The notes: generated by a model from the sequence alone, not told the origin. A DNA stretch of 64,000 nucleotides from Pseudactinotalea sp. HY158 (GCF_009660225.1 NZ_CP045920.1:3298079-3362078), one strand, 5' to 3'; numbered from the stretch's first letter, positions 18,075-27,183 are shown. Numbers and translations: made by a program.

Positions 18075-18120
18075 CGGGGTCTCCCCGGCCGAGCGGATCG
18101 ACACCACGTAGGAGGGACCC

Positions 18121-18327
18121 ATGCTCATCTCCGTCAACCACGACACCTGCGTCGCCTCGGGCAACTGCGGCCGGATCGCGCCGGCCGTGTTCGCGAATCG
18201 CCTGGAGGACGACGGCTTCGTGCGCCTCCTCGACGAGTCGCCGCCCGAATCGGAGTGGCCGGCCGCCCGGAGAGCAGCACGATTGTGCCCGTCGGCGACC
18301 ATCCGAATCGAACGCGACGGGAGCTGA
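18121..18327 (+). CDS. small [3Fe-4S]-type ferredoxin
   Basis: This 68-residue protein contains CVASGNC, then RIAPAVF, then RLCPSATI, the pattern of single-cluster ferredoxins found beside P450 or oxygenase genes in Actinobacteria. Only three cysteines are in the expected places, which favours a [3Fe-4S] cluster. It lies between the desaturase and the transporter gene, whose ATG is two bases after its TGA, and probably feeds electrons to the desaturase. GGAGG precedes the ATG. Confidence 0.88.
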   Translation: MLISVNHDTCVASGNCGRIAPAVFANRLEDDGFVRLLDESPPESEWPAARRAARLCPSATIRIERDGS

Positions 18328-18329
18328 CG

Positions 18330-19670
18330 ATGGGCACCGGCGCGGGAGAGGATCGATCACCGGCACGCCCCCGCGCGACCGATTCGGGCATGTGGCGTGA
18401 CTCGCTCGGCCGAGCGGGCGCCCGGTGCGGCCAGGTCCTGCTCATCGCCGCCGTGATCACGGGCGTCGTGTGGCTTCTCCTGCAGGTGGCGGTCGTCGTG
18501 ATCGCGGTGATGGTCGCGTTGATCCTCGCCTGCGCCGTTCATCCCGCGGTGCGGTGGCTCGTGGGCAGGGGCCTGCCCCGGATGCTCGCCACGATCACCG
18601 CGTTCGTCGCCATCCTCGTGGTGCTCGGCGGCGTGATCACGGGGATCGTGCTCGCGGTCCGGAGCCAGTGGGACGAGCTGTCCGCCTCCGCCGTCGACGG
18701 CTGGCACCGGTTGCAGGACTTCCTCATGAACGGACCCCTCCCGATCGACACCGGCTCGATCGACACCGCCCTGAACAAGCTCGTCGGCCTCGCCGGCAGC
18801 GGGGCGTTCCTCGGCAGCGCGTTGAGCGGGATCGGCGCCGCGACCGGGTTCGTGACCGGGGCGGCACTCATGGTCGTGCTGCTGTTCTTCTTCCTCAAGG
18901 ACGGGCCGAAGCTGTGGAACTTCGGGCTGCGCTGGTTCCGGGGAGACACCCGGGCCAAGCTGGCGGAGTCCGGAGACCGGACCGTGCAGGTGCTCGGCGG
19001 CTACGTGCGTGGGACCGCGATCATCGCTGCGGTCGATGCCGTGTGCATCGGCATTCCGCTCGCGCTGCTCGGAGTGCCGCTGGCGCTGCCGCTCGCGGTC
19101 ATCGTGTTCATGGGCGGCTTCCTGCCCATCGTCGGGGCCACGGTGGCCGGGACCCTGGCGGCCCTCGTCGCACTCGTGACCAACGGCCTCGTCGTCGCGC
19201 TCATCGTGGTGGCGATCATCATCGTGGTCCAGCAGCTCGAGGGGGACCTGCTCCAACCCGTCGTCATGGGCCGCACCCTCCGCCTGCACGCGATCGTCGT
19301 GCTGCTCGCCCTCGCCATCGGGGCCATCGTCGGCGGGATCTTCGGCGCCCTCCTCGCCGTCCCGTTCACGGCCGTGGGCTGGTCCGTCGTGCAGGTGTGG
19401 ACCGACGCCTACCAGGCCGGCCCCGACCCGGTCCTCGGCGAGGATCCGCTCTCGCCCGGGAGCCAGGCGGCATCGAGGGCGAGCATCGCCCAGCGCCTCA
19501 CGTACCGCAGGATGCGCACCCAGGGCGGCGGCGACCCGCAGGCCACACCGGCGGGGCGGTCCGGCGCCGACTCCCCGGATCCGGACGGGCAGAATCCGGA
19601 CGGGCGAATTCCCGACGGGCAGAGCCCGGACGGCCCGGACGGCGATCCCCCCGGACACCCCGATGAGTGA
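18330..19670 (+). CDS. AI-2E family transporter (PerM-like permease)
   Basis: This 446-residue membrane protein has paired N-terminal spans (VLLIAAVITGVVWLLLQVAV, VIAVMVALILACAVHPAVRW), the family segment LMVVLLFFFLKDGPKLW, GGYVRGTAIIAAVDAVCIGI, and the signature around VIVFMGGFLPIVGATVAG with QQLEGDLLQPVVMGRTLRLH. Family members are exporters of uncertain substrate; autoinducer-2 export was shown for only one. The C-terminus is a hydrophilic tail with repeated PDG units. The start ATG, with GGGAG upstream, is two bases after the ferredoxin stop, so the genes are translationally linked. It overlaps the next gene by eight bases. Confidence 0.88.
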   Translation: MGTGAGEDRSPARPRATDSGMWRDSLGRAGARCGQVLLIAAVITGVVWLLLQVAVVVIAVMVALILACAVHPAVRWLVGRGLPRMLATITAFVAILVVLGGVITGIVLAVRSQWDELSASAVDGWHRLQDFLMNGPLPIDTGSIDTALNKLVGLAGSGAFLGSALSGIGAATGFVTGAALMVVLLFFFLKDGPKLWNFGLRWFRGDTRAKLAESGDRTVQVLGGYVRGTAIIAAVDAVCIGIPLALLGVPLALPLAVIVFMGGFLPIVGATVAGTLAALVALVTNGLVVALIVVAIIIVVQQLEGDLLQPVVMGRTLRLHAIVVLLALAIGAIVGGIFGALLAVPFTAVGWSVVQVWTDAYQAGPDPVLGEDPLSPGSQAASRASIAQRLTYRRMRTQGGGDPQATPAGRSGADSPDPDGQNPDGRIPDGQSPDGPDGDPPGHPDE

Positions 19671-20139
19671 CCACGAGCCGGATCCCCTCAAGCGCGCGCG
19701 GGACACCCTCGATCGCGAGCTCGACGAGCTCACCTCCGAGCTGCGCATGATCATCCCGGGCGTGACCGTGCTCCTCGCCTTCCTCCTCTCGATCCCGTTC
19801 ACCTCGGTGTTCTCGAAGCTCACCCCGCTGCAGGCGGACGTCTACTTCATCGCGTTCCTCTCGACCGCCCTGGCCGTCGTGTTCCTCATGGGCGAGGCCG
19901 CCTACCACCAGCTCCGAGGCAAGCCGTACAGCAAGGGACGACTGCTCCAGACGGCCATCCGGCAGATGGTCACCGCCTTGATCCTGCTCGGCGTCTCCCT
20001 GAGCGCCGTGGTGTTCCTGGTCACCGACATGCTCTTCGGCACGATGACGGCGGCACTCATCGGCGCGGGGATCGCGGCGCTCATCGCGGCGATGTGGTTC
20101 GTGCTCCCGCTGCTTCGACGGCTGCGCGCGGACGACTGA
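19663..20139 (+). CDS. DUF6328-type four-span membrane protein
   Basis: This 158-residue protein has a charged N-terminus (RARDTLDRELDELTSELRMI) and four predicted membrane spans (IPGVTVLLAFLLSIPFTSVF, VYFIAFLSTALAVVFLMG, MVTALILLGVSLSAVVFLV, ALIGAGIAALIAAMWFVLPL), fitting the DUF6328 family of unknown function. The ATG is inside the last codons of the transporter gene, so the two are likely translated together. Nothing else indicates function. Confidence 0.75.
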   Translation: MSDHEPDPLKRARDTLDRELDELTSELRMIIPGVTVLLAFLLSIPFTSVFSKLTPLQADVYFIAFLSTALAVVFLMGEAAYHQLRGKPYSKGRLLQTAIRQMVTALILLGVSLSAVVFLVTDMLFGTMTAALIGAGIAALIAAMWFVLPLLRRLRADD

Positions 20140-20190
20140 CCTCCCGCCCCGGCCGAAGCCCGGTGGCCCGCGCGGATTCACGGCACGGGC

Positions 20191-21609
20191 TCATTCGCGC
20201 GCCGAACCGTCGTCCGGCGGCGCGATCTCGCCGACCAGCTCGCTCTGGATCTGCTCGAGGGACTTGTCCTTGGTCTCGGGAACCTTCCAGACGAAGAACA
20301 GGAACGCCAGGATCCCCAGGCCGCCGAAGAGGAAGAACGTCCCCTGGGTGGTGATGACCGAGACGAGCGTGAGGAACGTGCCCGCGACGAGGAAGTTGGC
20401 GCCCCAGTTGAAGATGGTGGCCACCGACATCGCCTTGCTGCGGATCCCGAGCGGGTAGATCTCGGAGATCATGAGCCAGAACACGGGGCCGAGCCCGACC
20501 GCGAAGGAGGCGATGTAGACGAGCAGCGCGACGAGCGCCAGGTAGCTCGCGCCCGCCTGCAGTCCGGGCGAGGCGAAGAAGATCCCGAGGAAGATGATCG
20601 AGAGGGTCAGCCCGACGGTGCCGATGAGCAGCAGCCGGCGCCGCCCCACCCGGTCGAGCAGGAGCACGGCGACGATCGTGAACACCACGTTGGTCACGCC
20701 CACGAACACGGTCTGCACGATGGAGGCGCTGTTGGTCAGGCCCGTCTTCGACAGGATCGTCGGCGCGTAGTAGATGACCGTGTTGATGCCGACGAACTGC
20801 TGGAACACGGCGAGCCCGATCCCGACCCACAGCAGCGGGCGGATATTGGCGTGGAGCAGGTCCCGCAGGCTCGTCGACTCCTCCTTGCGCTTCGCGGTCT
20901 TGATGTCCTCGATCTCCCGGTCGATGTCCGCCTCGGGGTCGCGGCCCCGCAGCCTCGTCAGGACGTCTCGCGCCTCGTCCTCGCGTCCCTGCTGCATGAG
21001 CCACCGCGGCGTGTGTGGCACCGTGAGCATCCCGATCACGAGCGCCGCCCCCGGGATCGCCCCCATGGCGAGCATCCACCGCCAGCCTCCCTCGACCGAC
21101 GAGAACGCGAAGTTGACGAGGTAGGCCAGCAGGATCCCGATGGTGATGAGGAGCTGGTTGAACGAGACGAGGCCGCCACGCACCCGCGGCGGAGAGACCT
21201 CCGCGATGTACAGCGGCGCCACGAACGAGGCGGTGCCCACCGACAGCCCGAGCACGAACCGGAAGCCGATAAGCATCGGGATGGAGACCGCGAACGCGCA
21301 GCCGAGCGCGCCCACGATATACACGGCCCCGGAGACGACCTTGGTCCACTTGCGGCTGATCTTGTCGGCGAGCCAGCCGGACAGCGCCGCGCCGAGGACC
21401 GCGCCGAGGAGCAGCACCGACACGATCCACTCCTGCGCGAGCGAGCCCGCCGACAGGTCCTTCTTGAGGTAGAGCAGCGCCCCCGAGATCACGCCGGTGT
21501 CGAAGCCGAACAGCAGCCCGCCGATCGCCGCGATGATCGAGATCCGAACCAGCAGTCCATTCCCGCTGGCTCGAATGCCGCCGATGAAGCTCGTCATGAT
21601 CCCGGCCAT
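20191..21609 (-). CDS. sugar porter family MFS transporter
   Basis: This 472-residue, 12-span transporter has sugar-porter signatures GGLLFGFDTGVISGALLYL, the DKISRK loop after span 2, RFVLGLSVGTASFVAPLYIA with EVSPPRVRG, QFVGINTVIYYAPTIL, and PETKDKSLEQI after the last span. This subfamily (XylE, GalP, IolT) moves hexoses, pentoses or inositol with protons. Substrate cannot be fixed. A second ATG four codons in is an alternative start. It stands alone on the minus strand, with no sugar-catabolic genes nearby. Confidence 0.92.
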   Translation of the reverse strand: MAGIMTSFIGGIRASGNGLLVRISIIAAIGGLLFGFDTGVISGALLYLKKDLSAGSLAQEWIVSVLLLGAVLGAALSGWLADKISRKWTKVVSGAVYIVGALGCAFAVSIPMLIGFRFVLGLSVGTASFVAPLYIAEVSPPRVRGGLVSFNQLLITIGILLAYLVNFAFSSVEGGWRWMLAMGAIPGAALVIGMLTVPHTPRWLMQQGREDEARDVLTRLRGRDPEADIDREIEDIKTAKRKEESTSLRDLLHANIRPLLWVGIGLAVFQQFVGINTVIYYAPTILSKTGLTNSASIVQTVFVGVTNVVFTIVAVLLLDRVGRRRLLLIGTVGLTLSIIFLGIFFASPGLQAGASYLALVALLVYIASFAVGLGPVFWLMISEIYPLGIRSKAMSVATIFNWGANFLVAGTFLTLVSVITTQGTFFLFGGLGILAFLFFVWKVPETKDKSLEQIQSELVGEIAPPDDGSARE

Positions 21610-21736
21610 CCCATCGCTGTCGCCTGTGGCTCGTCGCCTTCGGATGTCGAGTCGGCCCCCGCAGGACCGGCTATTTCAGGATGCTCCCGGCCGCCGCCGC
21701 AGGCAAGGGCCCCGGCGACTCCGGCCGGCCGAGATC

Positions 21737-22015
21737 CTATGCCGTGGGGAGCACGACGAACGCGCCGGCGCCGGCGCCCGGGTCGAGCTCGTGCACCTCG
21801 AGCCGGTCGACCCGGGCTCCGGCCGGCCCCCGCCGCATCCAGGCGAGCACCGCGGCCACGTCCGGCTCGGTGCCCTCGAGTTCGGCCTCGACCCGGCCGT
21901 CGGGGCAGTTGCGCACCCAGCCCGAGAGCCGGGCATCGGTCGCCACCGACCGCACCCCGAACCGGAAGCCCACCCCTTGCACGAGTCCGGAGGCCCACAC
22001 GTGAACACGCCGCAT
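21737..22015 (-). CDS. acylphosphatase
   Basis: This 92-residue protein has the acylphosphatase signature VQGVGFRFGVR, with the catalytic arginine in GFR, and the second signature GWVRNCPDGRVEAE with the catalytic asparagine. It hydrolyses acyl-phosphates such as carbamoyl phosphate or 1,3-bisphosphoglycerate in the cytosol. I took the ATG at 22015, which begins directly before the fold; the frame also opens at a GTG at 22051. It follows the large unknown gene on the same strand by 57 bases and may be co-transcribed with it. Confidence 0.92.
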   Translation of the reverse strand: MRRVHVWASGLVQGVGFRFGVRSVATDARLSGWVRNCPDGRVEAELEGTEPDVAAVLAWMRRGPAGARVDRLEVHELDPGAGAGAFVVLPTA

Positions 22016-22072
22016 CCGGTCATCGTCGCGCGTTTCGGCCGCGCTCGCCACCGCCGCGGGGTCGCGACCTCC

Positions 22073-23869
22073 TCAGGCGTCGGGGTCGTCGTCGCCCAGG
22101 ACGGCCGCCATGGCCGCGAGCAGCCCACTCGCCACGACGCCCCGCAACGGCTCGGGGACGGTCGCGACACCCTCCTCGTCCAGCTCGATCAGTCCGACCT
22201 CGGCGAGCTGGCCGAGGACGCTCCCGGCGAGCGGGCCGAGCAGGTCGACCAGTTCTCCCTGCCGGGCGATCCCGCTGTATTCCCCCGGCGCGACGGCCGC
22301 GGTGATCCGGTCCATGAGCATGAGCAGGATGGGCAGCCCGAAGCCGAACTTCGACTCCTCCGCGGCGCGCATGAGGAGGTTCGCGAAGAAGACCGCGACG
22401 AACGTCTCCGCGTCGCTCGGCATGGACCCGTCCGCTTCGACGATCCCGGGACCGGCGCCGGGGCGCACCCGCGTCGCCGTGAGCTCGATGTACTCCATGA
22501 ACTCGAGCGTGCGCCACCAGGTGTCGAGCACCGGGAGATCCTTGATCGACTGCACCTGGAGCGTCGCCGGTGCGGGCTCCGGCTCCTCGAGGTTCAGGTC
22601 GAGCTGTCCCTCGGGCGCCGGACGCTTCGTCACCCCGACGGCGTCGATGCCGATCATCGCGGCCACGGGGGCGATGTCGACCCGCCGTAACCCACCGGTG
22701 CCCGTGATCGGGCGGGGCCGGGCGAGCCAGGCGAGCAGGTCGCTCACCCCGGCGACGATCCGGAGCCGGCCGACGGCGGCCCGGCGGGCCTCGGGATCCG
22801 CCGCCGTCGCGCGCTCGATCACGCCCACGAGAATCTCCAAGCGGGGGTCGTCCTCGCCGGTCTCCTCGTCGATCAGGGCGCAGGCCTCGCCCCAGGCGGC
22901 CTCCGCGGTGCCGGTGGCCGCCTGGAAGTGCACATAGTCGTGGAGCACGGCGAGGAGGAAGTCGCCGTGCTCCTCGTCTTCCGTCTCACGCATCGCCTCG
23001 ATCAGCCTCGGCATGTGCCCCGGGTTCTCCAGGTCGAGGCCGGCCGCGGCCGTGAACTCCTCGAGGGCCTCGACCCACTCGGCGTCGTCGATGTCGTCGA
23101 GCTCCTCGGCCTCGAGCCAGGCGACGAAGCGCCGGCTCAGATCGCTTCGCCCGGCCTGCCAGGCGGCGTCGTCTCCGACTGCCCTCCCCGACGGTGAGGT
23201 GCGGGACGCGCCCCAGGCGAGGCGCAGGAGCCGCTCGCCCGCCGTGGGCACGTCCTCCCCCGCGCTCTCGGCGCTCGCCAGGATCGTCGCCGCCGCGGCG
23301 AGCACGCTCGCATGCATGACGAACTCGCCGCCGTGGCGGGCGATCAGCTCCCGCAGTGAGTCATACGCCCCGCCCCGGCGGGCGGCCTCGATGAGATGTG
23401 CGGCGGTGCTGCGGGCGGGGCCGCGCCACTTCGGCACGGGCACCTGGCGCAGCGCCTCGAACTCGGGGGACGTGTGCCACGCGTCGAGGAGCCCGAGACT
23501 GGCTCCGATCACGTGCGCGGCGGCGGGCCGGCCCGGAGCGGGGTCCGGCCCGATGGCGCCGAGGATCGCCTCCGCCGCCCGGGGGCGCTTGTGCGTGACG
23601 ACCTGAGCGAACTCCACCAGCAGAGCTCCCACCTGTTCCTGCGGCGTCCCGACCGGGGTGAACAGCTCGAGGTTGTGCCGCTCGGTCGCCCGCTCGAGCG
23701 CGGCGTTGAGGGCCTCGAGATCCGTGTCCGGATCCTCGAGGTCGACCCCCTCGGCGGCGAGCAGCGGCGCGAGCTCCGCCAAGGTCTCGGCGGCCAGGCC
23801 CGGCCTGTGCACGACGCCCGCCTTCGCCATCGCCGCCTGAACCTCGGGATCATCGAATGGGCTGCTCAT
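22073..23869 (-). CDS. large helical hypothetical protein
   Basis: This 598-residue soluble, acidic, Ala/Glu-rich protein is mostly helical. It has recurrent acidic runs (EAEELDDIDDAEWVEALEEF, RETEDEEHGDF) and no signal peptide or clear membrane span. I recognise no catalytic motif. Length and composition suggest a conserved actinobacterial protein with helical repeats. It starts at ATG, with TACCCT a few bases upstream that could be a -10 element of a leaderless transcript. Divergent from DoxX. Function unknown. Confidence 0.75.
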   Translation of the reverse strand: MSSPFDDPEVQAAMAKAGVVHRPGLAAETLAELAPLLAAEGVDLEDPDTDLEALNAALERATERHNLELFTPVGTPQEQVGALLVEFAQVVTHKRPRAAEAILGAIGPDPAPGRPAAAHVIGASLGLLDAWHTSPEFEALRQVPVPKWRGPARSTAAHLIEAARRGGAYDSLRELIARHGGEFVMHASVLAAAATILASAESAGEDVPTAGERLLRLAWGASRTSPSGRAVGDDAAWQAGRSDLSRRFVAWLEAEELDDIDDAEWVEALEEFTAAAGLDLENPGHMPRLIEAMRETEDEEHGDFLLAVLHDYVHFQAATGTAEAAWGEACALIDEETGEDDPRLEILVGVIERATAADPEARRAAVGRLRIVAGVSDLLAWLARPRPITGTGGLRRVDIAPVAAMIGIDAVGVTKRPAPEGQLDLNLEEPEPAPATLQVQSIKDLPVLDTWWRTLEFMEYIELTATRVRPGAGPGIVEADGSMPSDAETFVAVFFANLLMRAAEESKFGFGLPILLMLMDRITAAVAPGEYSGIARQGELVDLLGPLAGSVLGQLAEVGLIELDEEGVATVPEPLRGVVASGLLAAMAAVLGDDDPDA

Positions 23870-23981
23870 CGCACCAGGGTACGGCGACGGTATCGGCGGG
23901 CCAAGGCGAGGGCGAGACGGCGGCGCTCGCGAGCCATAGGCTGAACAGGGCCGCGTCCATCATCACCTCTGGAGGGTTTCC

Positions 23982-24341
23982 ATGTTCGTTCGACGAGTGG
24001 CGCAGGCGGCGCTCGGGCTCCCGTTCGTCTACCTCGGCTACCAGGCCGCGAAGGAGCCGGGCGGGCGCGTCGCCGCCGCGGCCGAACTCGGGATTCCCGA
24101 GCCGGAGCTCATGGTCCGGGTCAACGGCGCGGCCATGGCCGTGGGCGGCGCGGCGCTCGCCCTGAACGTGCTGCCCCGTTGGGCCGCGGCCGGGCTCATC
24201 GCCTCCCTCGTGCCCACGACGCTCGCCGGGCACGCCTACTGGGAGCACGACGACGCCGGCGCCCGGGGCCTGCAGCGCGTCCAGTTCCTCAAGAACCTCG
24301 GCCTGGCGGGCGGACTGCTCGGGATCGTCGCCCGCCGCTGA
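23982..24341 (+). CDS. DoxX-family membrane protein
   Basis: This 119-residue protein has about three or four hydrophobic segments and the DoxX layout: RVAQAALGLPFVYLGYQAAK, VNGAAMAVGGAALALNVLP, RWAAAGLIASLVPTTLAGHA and LKNLGLAGGLLGIVA. Family members are inner-membrane proteins, some linked to quinone or thiol stress complexes. TGGAGGG lies well placed before the ATG. It forms a single-gene unit between the large unknown gene and the MurE-like gene. Confidence 0.85.
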   Translation: MFVRRVAQAALGLPFVYLGYQAAKEPGGRVAAAAELGIPEPELMVRVNGAAMAVGGAALALNVLPRWAAAGLIASLVPTTLAGHAYWEHDDAGARGLQRVQFLKNLGLAGGLLGIVARR

Positions 24342-24472
24342 CGCGCGGGGCGGCACCGGTCGGCACCCGTCGAGCCCGATTCGATACGGAGGAGCCGGGC
24401 GGTCGCATCGGCGCGGATGCCACATCCCGCCCTCCCCCTGCGCCTGTCGGCGCCCCACAGTAGGCTGAAGCC

Positions 24473-25945
24473 ATGAACTTGAGTGATCTCGCGGCCCTTC
24501 TCGGTGCTGACGACCCGGAGTCCGGCGACTCCGAGCTGGAGGTCGCGAACGTCTCCCACAACGCCCGGTGGGTCCAGGCCGACGGCGCCTACGTGGCCAT
24601 CCGTGGCGCCCGGAGCGACGGTCACTCGTTCATCCGCGAAGCACTCGGGAACGGCGCCGTGACCGTGATCGGCGAGGGCCTGCCCGAGGACGCCGAGTGC
24701 GACGTCCCGTATCTGCGCGTGGACGACGCACGCACCGCCCTCGCGGACGCCGCCACCGCGCTCGCCGGCTACCCGAGCCACGACTTCAACGCGGTCGGCG
24801 TGACCGGCACCGACGGGAAGACGACGACCACCTGGCTGATCCGGCACCTCCACCGGCACTCCGGGCTGCCCACGGGGCTGCTCTCGACGGTCGGCTACGA
24901 GCTCCCGGACGGCGAGCTCGAGCAGTTCCCCGCGCATTTCACCACCCCCGAGGCGCCCGAATTGCAGACCATCCTCGCCGAGGAGCGGGACGCCGGCGCG
25001 CACACCGTGGTCGTCGAGGCCTCCTCCCACGCGCTCGCGATGAAGCGCCTGCGCGGAGTCCAGTGGGACACGGCGGTCTGGACCAACCTGACCGCCGAGC
25101 ATCTCGACTTCCACGGCACGATCCACGACTACTTCGAGGCGAAGGCGACCCTCGTGCGGGAGGCGCGCTTCGCCGTCCTCAATGCGGACGATCCCTGGAC
25201 CGACAAGCTGCGGGGAGAGGCCTCCGCGGGCGAGTGGACCTACTCGGCCACGGGCGGGGATGCGGACTGGGTGGCACGCGGCATCGAGGACGAGGAGCGG
25301 GGCATCCGGTTCACGGTCGACTCCCCGCTCGGGTCGTTCTCCGTCATGCTGCCGATGATCGGGCGCTTCAACGTCTCGAACGCACTCGCCGCCCTCGCGG
25401 CCGGCGCGCGCACGGGGCTGCGGGTGCCGGAGCTGGTCGCGGGCGTCGAGTCCTTCCCGGGCGTGCCGGGGCGGATGGAGATCGTGCCGAGCACGCCGGA
25501 GGACCCGCGGGTGATCGTCGACTTCGCACACACGCCGCCGTCGCTGGAGAAGGCGCTGGCGACCGTCCGGGCCACCACGGCGGGATCGCTGTGGGTGGTG
25601 ATCGGCTCGGCCGGCGGCCCGCGCGACCCGTATAAGCGGGCCCCGCTCGGGGAGGTCGCGACCCGGCTGGCCGACCACGCCGTGTTCACGGAGGAGGACC
25701 ACCGCGACACACCGCTGCAGCACATCCTCACCGAGATGGCCGCCGGCGCGGGCGAGCGCACCAACTTCCGCAGCATCGGCGACCGCGGCGAGGCGATCCG
25801 GTTTGCGATCGCGAGCGCCGCCCCGACCGATACGGTGGTCTTGGCCGGGAAGGGTCCGGAGCCGACCCTGGAGAGGGACAACGAAACGATTCCATGGAAC
25901 GAAGTCGAGGAAGCCTCAGCCGCGCTTCGGCAGCGGCAGGAGTAG
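24473..25945 (+). CDS. MurE-like UDP-MurNAc-peptide ligase with altered motifs
   Basis: This 490-residue protein has the three Mur-ligase domains. The ATP loop is TGTDGKTTT at about residue 115, followed by HFTTPEAPELQ, EASSHALAMKRL, TNLTAEHLDFHGT (with the carbamylated-lysine region FEAKATLVR) and GRFNVSNALAALA. MurE adds the third residue to the peptidoglycan stem peptide. Two departures stand out. The P-loop has D where most MurE have N (TGTNGK), and the DNPR specificity motif is replaced by EDHRDTP. It lies far from any division/wall cluster in this window, so it may be a second MurE-type ligase with a different amino-acid substrate. Confidence 0.85.
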   Translation: MNLSDLAALLGADDPESGDSELEVANVSHNARWVQADGAYVAIRGARSDGHSFIREALGNGAVTVIGEGLPEDAECDVPYLRVDDARTALADAATALAGYPSHDFNAVGVTGTDGKTTTTWLIRHLHRHSGLPTGLLSTVGYELPDGELEQFPAHFTTPEAPELQTILAEERDAGAHTVVVEASSHALAMKRLRGVQWDTAVWTNLTAEHLDFHGTIHDYFEAKATLVREARFAVLNADDPWTDKLRGEASAGEWTYSATGGDADWVARGIEDEERGIRFTVDSPLGSFSVMLPMIGRFNVSNALAALAAGARTGLRVPELVAGVESFPGVPGRMEIVPSTPEDPRVIVDFAHTPPSLEKALATVRATTAGSLWVVIGSAGGPRDPYKRAPLGEVATRLADHAVFTEEDHRDTPLQHILTEMAAGAGERTNFRSIGDRGEAIRFAIASAAPTDTVVLAGKGPEPTLERDNETIPWNEVEEASAALRQRQE

Positions 25946-25982
25946 CCTGTTCTCTCGCGCCATCGCAAGGAAGGTGACCCGA

Positions 25983-26384
25983 ATGCCCCCGGAACCGCAA
26001 CCGATGAGCCCCAGCGTGGGTGAGCTCTTCACACGAATCACGACGAAACTCACGTCCCTGCTGCGCGGCGAGATCGAACTCATCAAGACCCAGCTCAAGG
26101 AGAAGGTCTCCCGGTTCGCGATGGCGATCGCACTCTTCGCCGTGGCCGGGGTGCTCGCGCTCTACGGCCTCGGCTGGCTGTTCTTCGCGGCGTACGCGGG
26201 CATCGCGGTGGCGCTGCCGGCGTGGCTCGCCGCGCTCATCGTGGGCGGCGGGCTCCTGCTCATCGTGGGGCTGCTCGCGCTCCTGGGCAAGGGCCAGATC
26301 ACCAAGGCGAACGCGACTCAAATCAAGGCCGGCGAGAACGTCAAGCTCGACCTCGAAGCCGTCAAGGAAGGCGTGAGCCGGTGA
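25983..26384 (+). CDS. phage-holin-family (DUF1469-like) membrane protein
   Basis: This 133-residue protein has an N-terminal amphipathic helix (GELFTRITTKLTSLLRGEIE), two membrane spans (AMAIALFAVAGVLALYGLGW, LAALIVGGGLLLIVGLLALL) and a charged C-terminal tail. This is the layout of the small actinobacterial proteins named after phage holins but encoded in chromosomes, usually before a DUF3618 gene, as here. The role is unknown, perhaps in envelope stress. AAGGAAGGTG precedes the ATG. The stop overlaps the next start (GTGA). Confidence 0.85.
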   Translation: MPPEPQPMSPSVGELFTRITTKLTSLLRGEIELIKTQLKEKVSRFAMAIALFAVAGVLALYGLGWLFFAAYAGIAVALPAWLAALIVGGGLLLIVGLLALLGKGQITKANATQIKAGENVKLDLEAVKEGVSR

Positions 26385-26713
26385 GTGAACAGACCGAGGA
26401 GGCCGACAAGGCCCCGAAGAAGCCCGCCCGCACCGTGGCGGAGATCGAGGCCGACCTCGCGGCCCAGCGCGCGGAACTGACCGCCGCCGTGGACGACCTC
26501 ACCCGATCCCTCGATCCCCGCACCCAACTCGCGGAGTTCAAGGAGCAGGCGGCGACCGTGGTCGCCAACGCCGCCGGGCAGGCGAAGGACCTGGGCGACC
26601 GGGTCCGATCGAAGGAGCCCGGTGCTATCCGGATCGTCGGCGCGGCGGCTGCCGGGCTGCTCGCCCTCGGCGCACTCGCCGTCGTGGCACGGCGCCGCTC
26701 ACGCCGAGAGTGA
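26381..26713 (+). CDS. DUF3618 family protein
   Basis: This 110-residue protein starts at GTG overlapping the upstream stop by four bases. It has the DUF3618 pattern TVAEIEADLAAQRAELTAAV, then DDLTRSLDPRTQLAEFKEQA, and ends in one membrane span (IVGAAAAGLLALGALAVVA) with an RRRSRR tail. It is encoded as a pair with the holin-like gene in many Actinobacteria, so the two probably work together at the membrane. Function unknown. Confidence 0.85.
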   Translation: MSEQTEEADKAPKKPARTVAEIEADLAAQRAELTAAVDDLTRSLDPRTQLAEFKEQAATVVANAAGQAKDLGDRVRSKEPGAIRIVGAAAAGLLALGALAVVARRRSRRE

Positions 26714-26965
26714 TCTTTCTCCCGATTCCGCCGCGGTCGAGACGCCCTCCGCGGGCGATCGCACGCTCGCGCCGTTTTGCGACGGATCGGGTCGAGATTT
26801 CCGGCAAAGCCGGTCAGATCGTCTCACATGCTGACATCTCGCTTGTTCACCGGTTCGCTCGGGACCCCGCGGGCGGGGTACGGTTGCACCACGACACATG
26901 ACCAATTCCCGGTCCACTACGCGCCAGCGGTGTGGATCCGGCACTTAAGTGGAGGGGGTCACGCC

Positions 26966-27154
26966 ATGGGGCGCGGCCGTCAGAAGGCGAAGCAGACGAA
27001 GGTCGCTCGGCGACTCAAGTACTACAGCCCGGAGACCGACTATCAGGCTCTCGAGCGGGAACTCACCGGCTCGAAGACACGAACCGATTATGCGGATTCG
27101 CATGAGGTCCCGCCTGCCGAGGACGACGATTGGGATGATCACTCCTCCCGATGA
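26966..27154 (+). CDS. DUF3073 family small protein
   Basis: This 62-residue protein begins MGRGRQKAKQTKVARRLKYY and then SPETDYQALERELTG, with an acidic C-terminus (PPAEDDDWDDHS). This is the hallmark of DUF3073, a short, very conserved actinobacterial family usually placed near purM, as here. A strong GGAGGGGG precedes the ATG. A 252-base non-coding leader separates it from the DUF3618 gene. Two hairpins follow the stop codon. Confidence 0.92.
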   Translation: MGRGRQKAKQTKVARRLKYYSPETDYQALERELTGSKTRTDYADSHEVPPAEDDDWDDHSSR

Positions 27155-27156
27155 CG

Positions 27157-27183
27157 CCCTGTGATCCCCCGCGGGTCACAGGG
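27157..27183 (+). terminator. hairpin directly after the DUF3073 gene
   Basis: CCCTGTGA at 27157-27164 pairs perfectly with TCACAGGG at 27176-27183, two bases after the TGA. The loop contains CCCGCGGG, which can pair further. No U-tract follows. It is the likely terminator of the DUF3073 transcript. Confidence 0.65.

Noticed and set aside
26714..26965. Riboswitch or small RNA in the DUF3073 leader
   Set aside because: The 252-base leader shows no recognisable aptamer core or strong stem set; it is only a long spacer with a promoter-like stretch.
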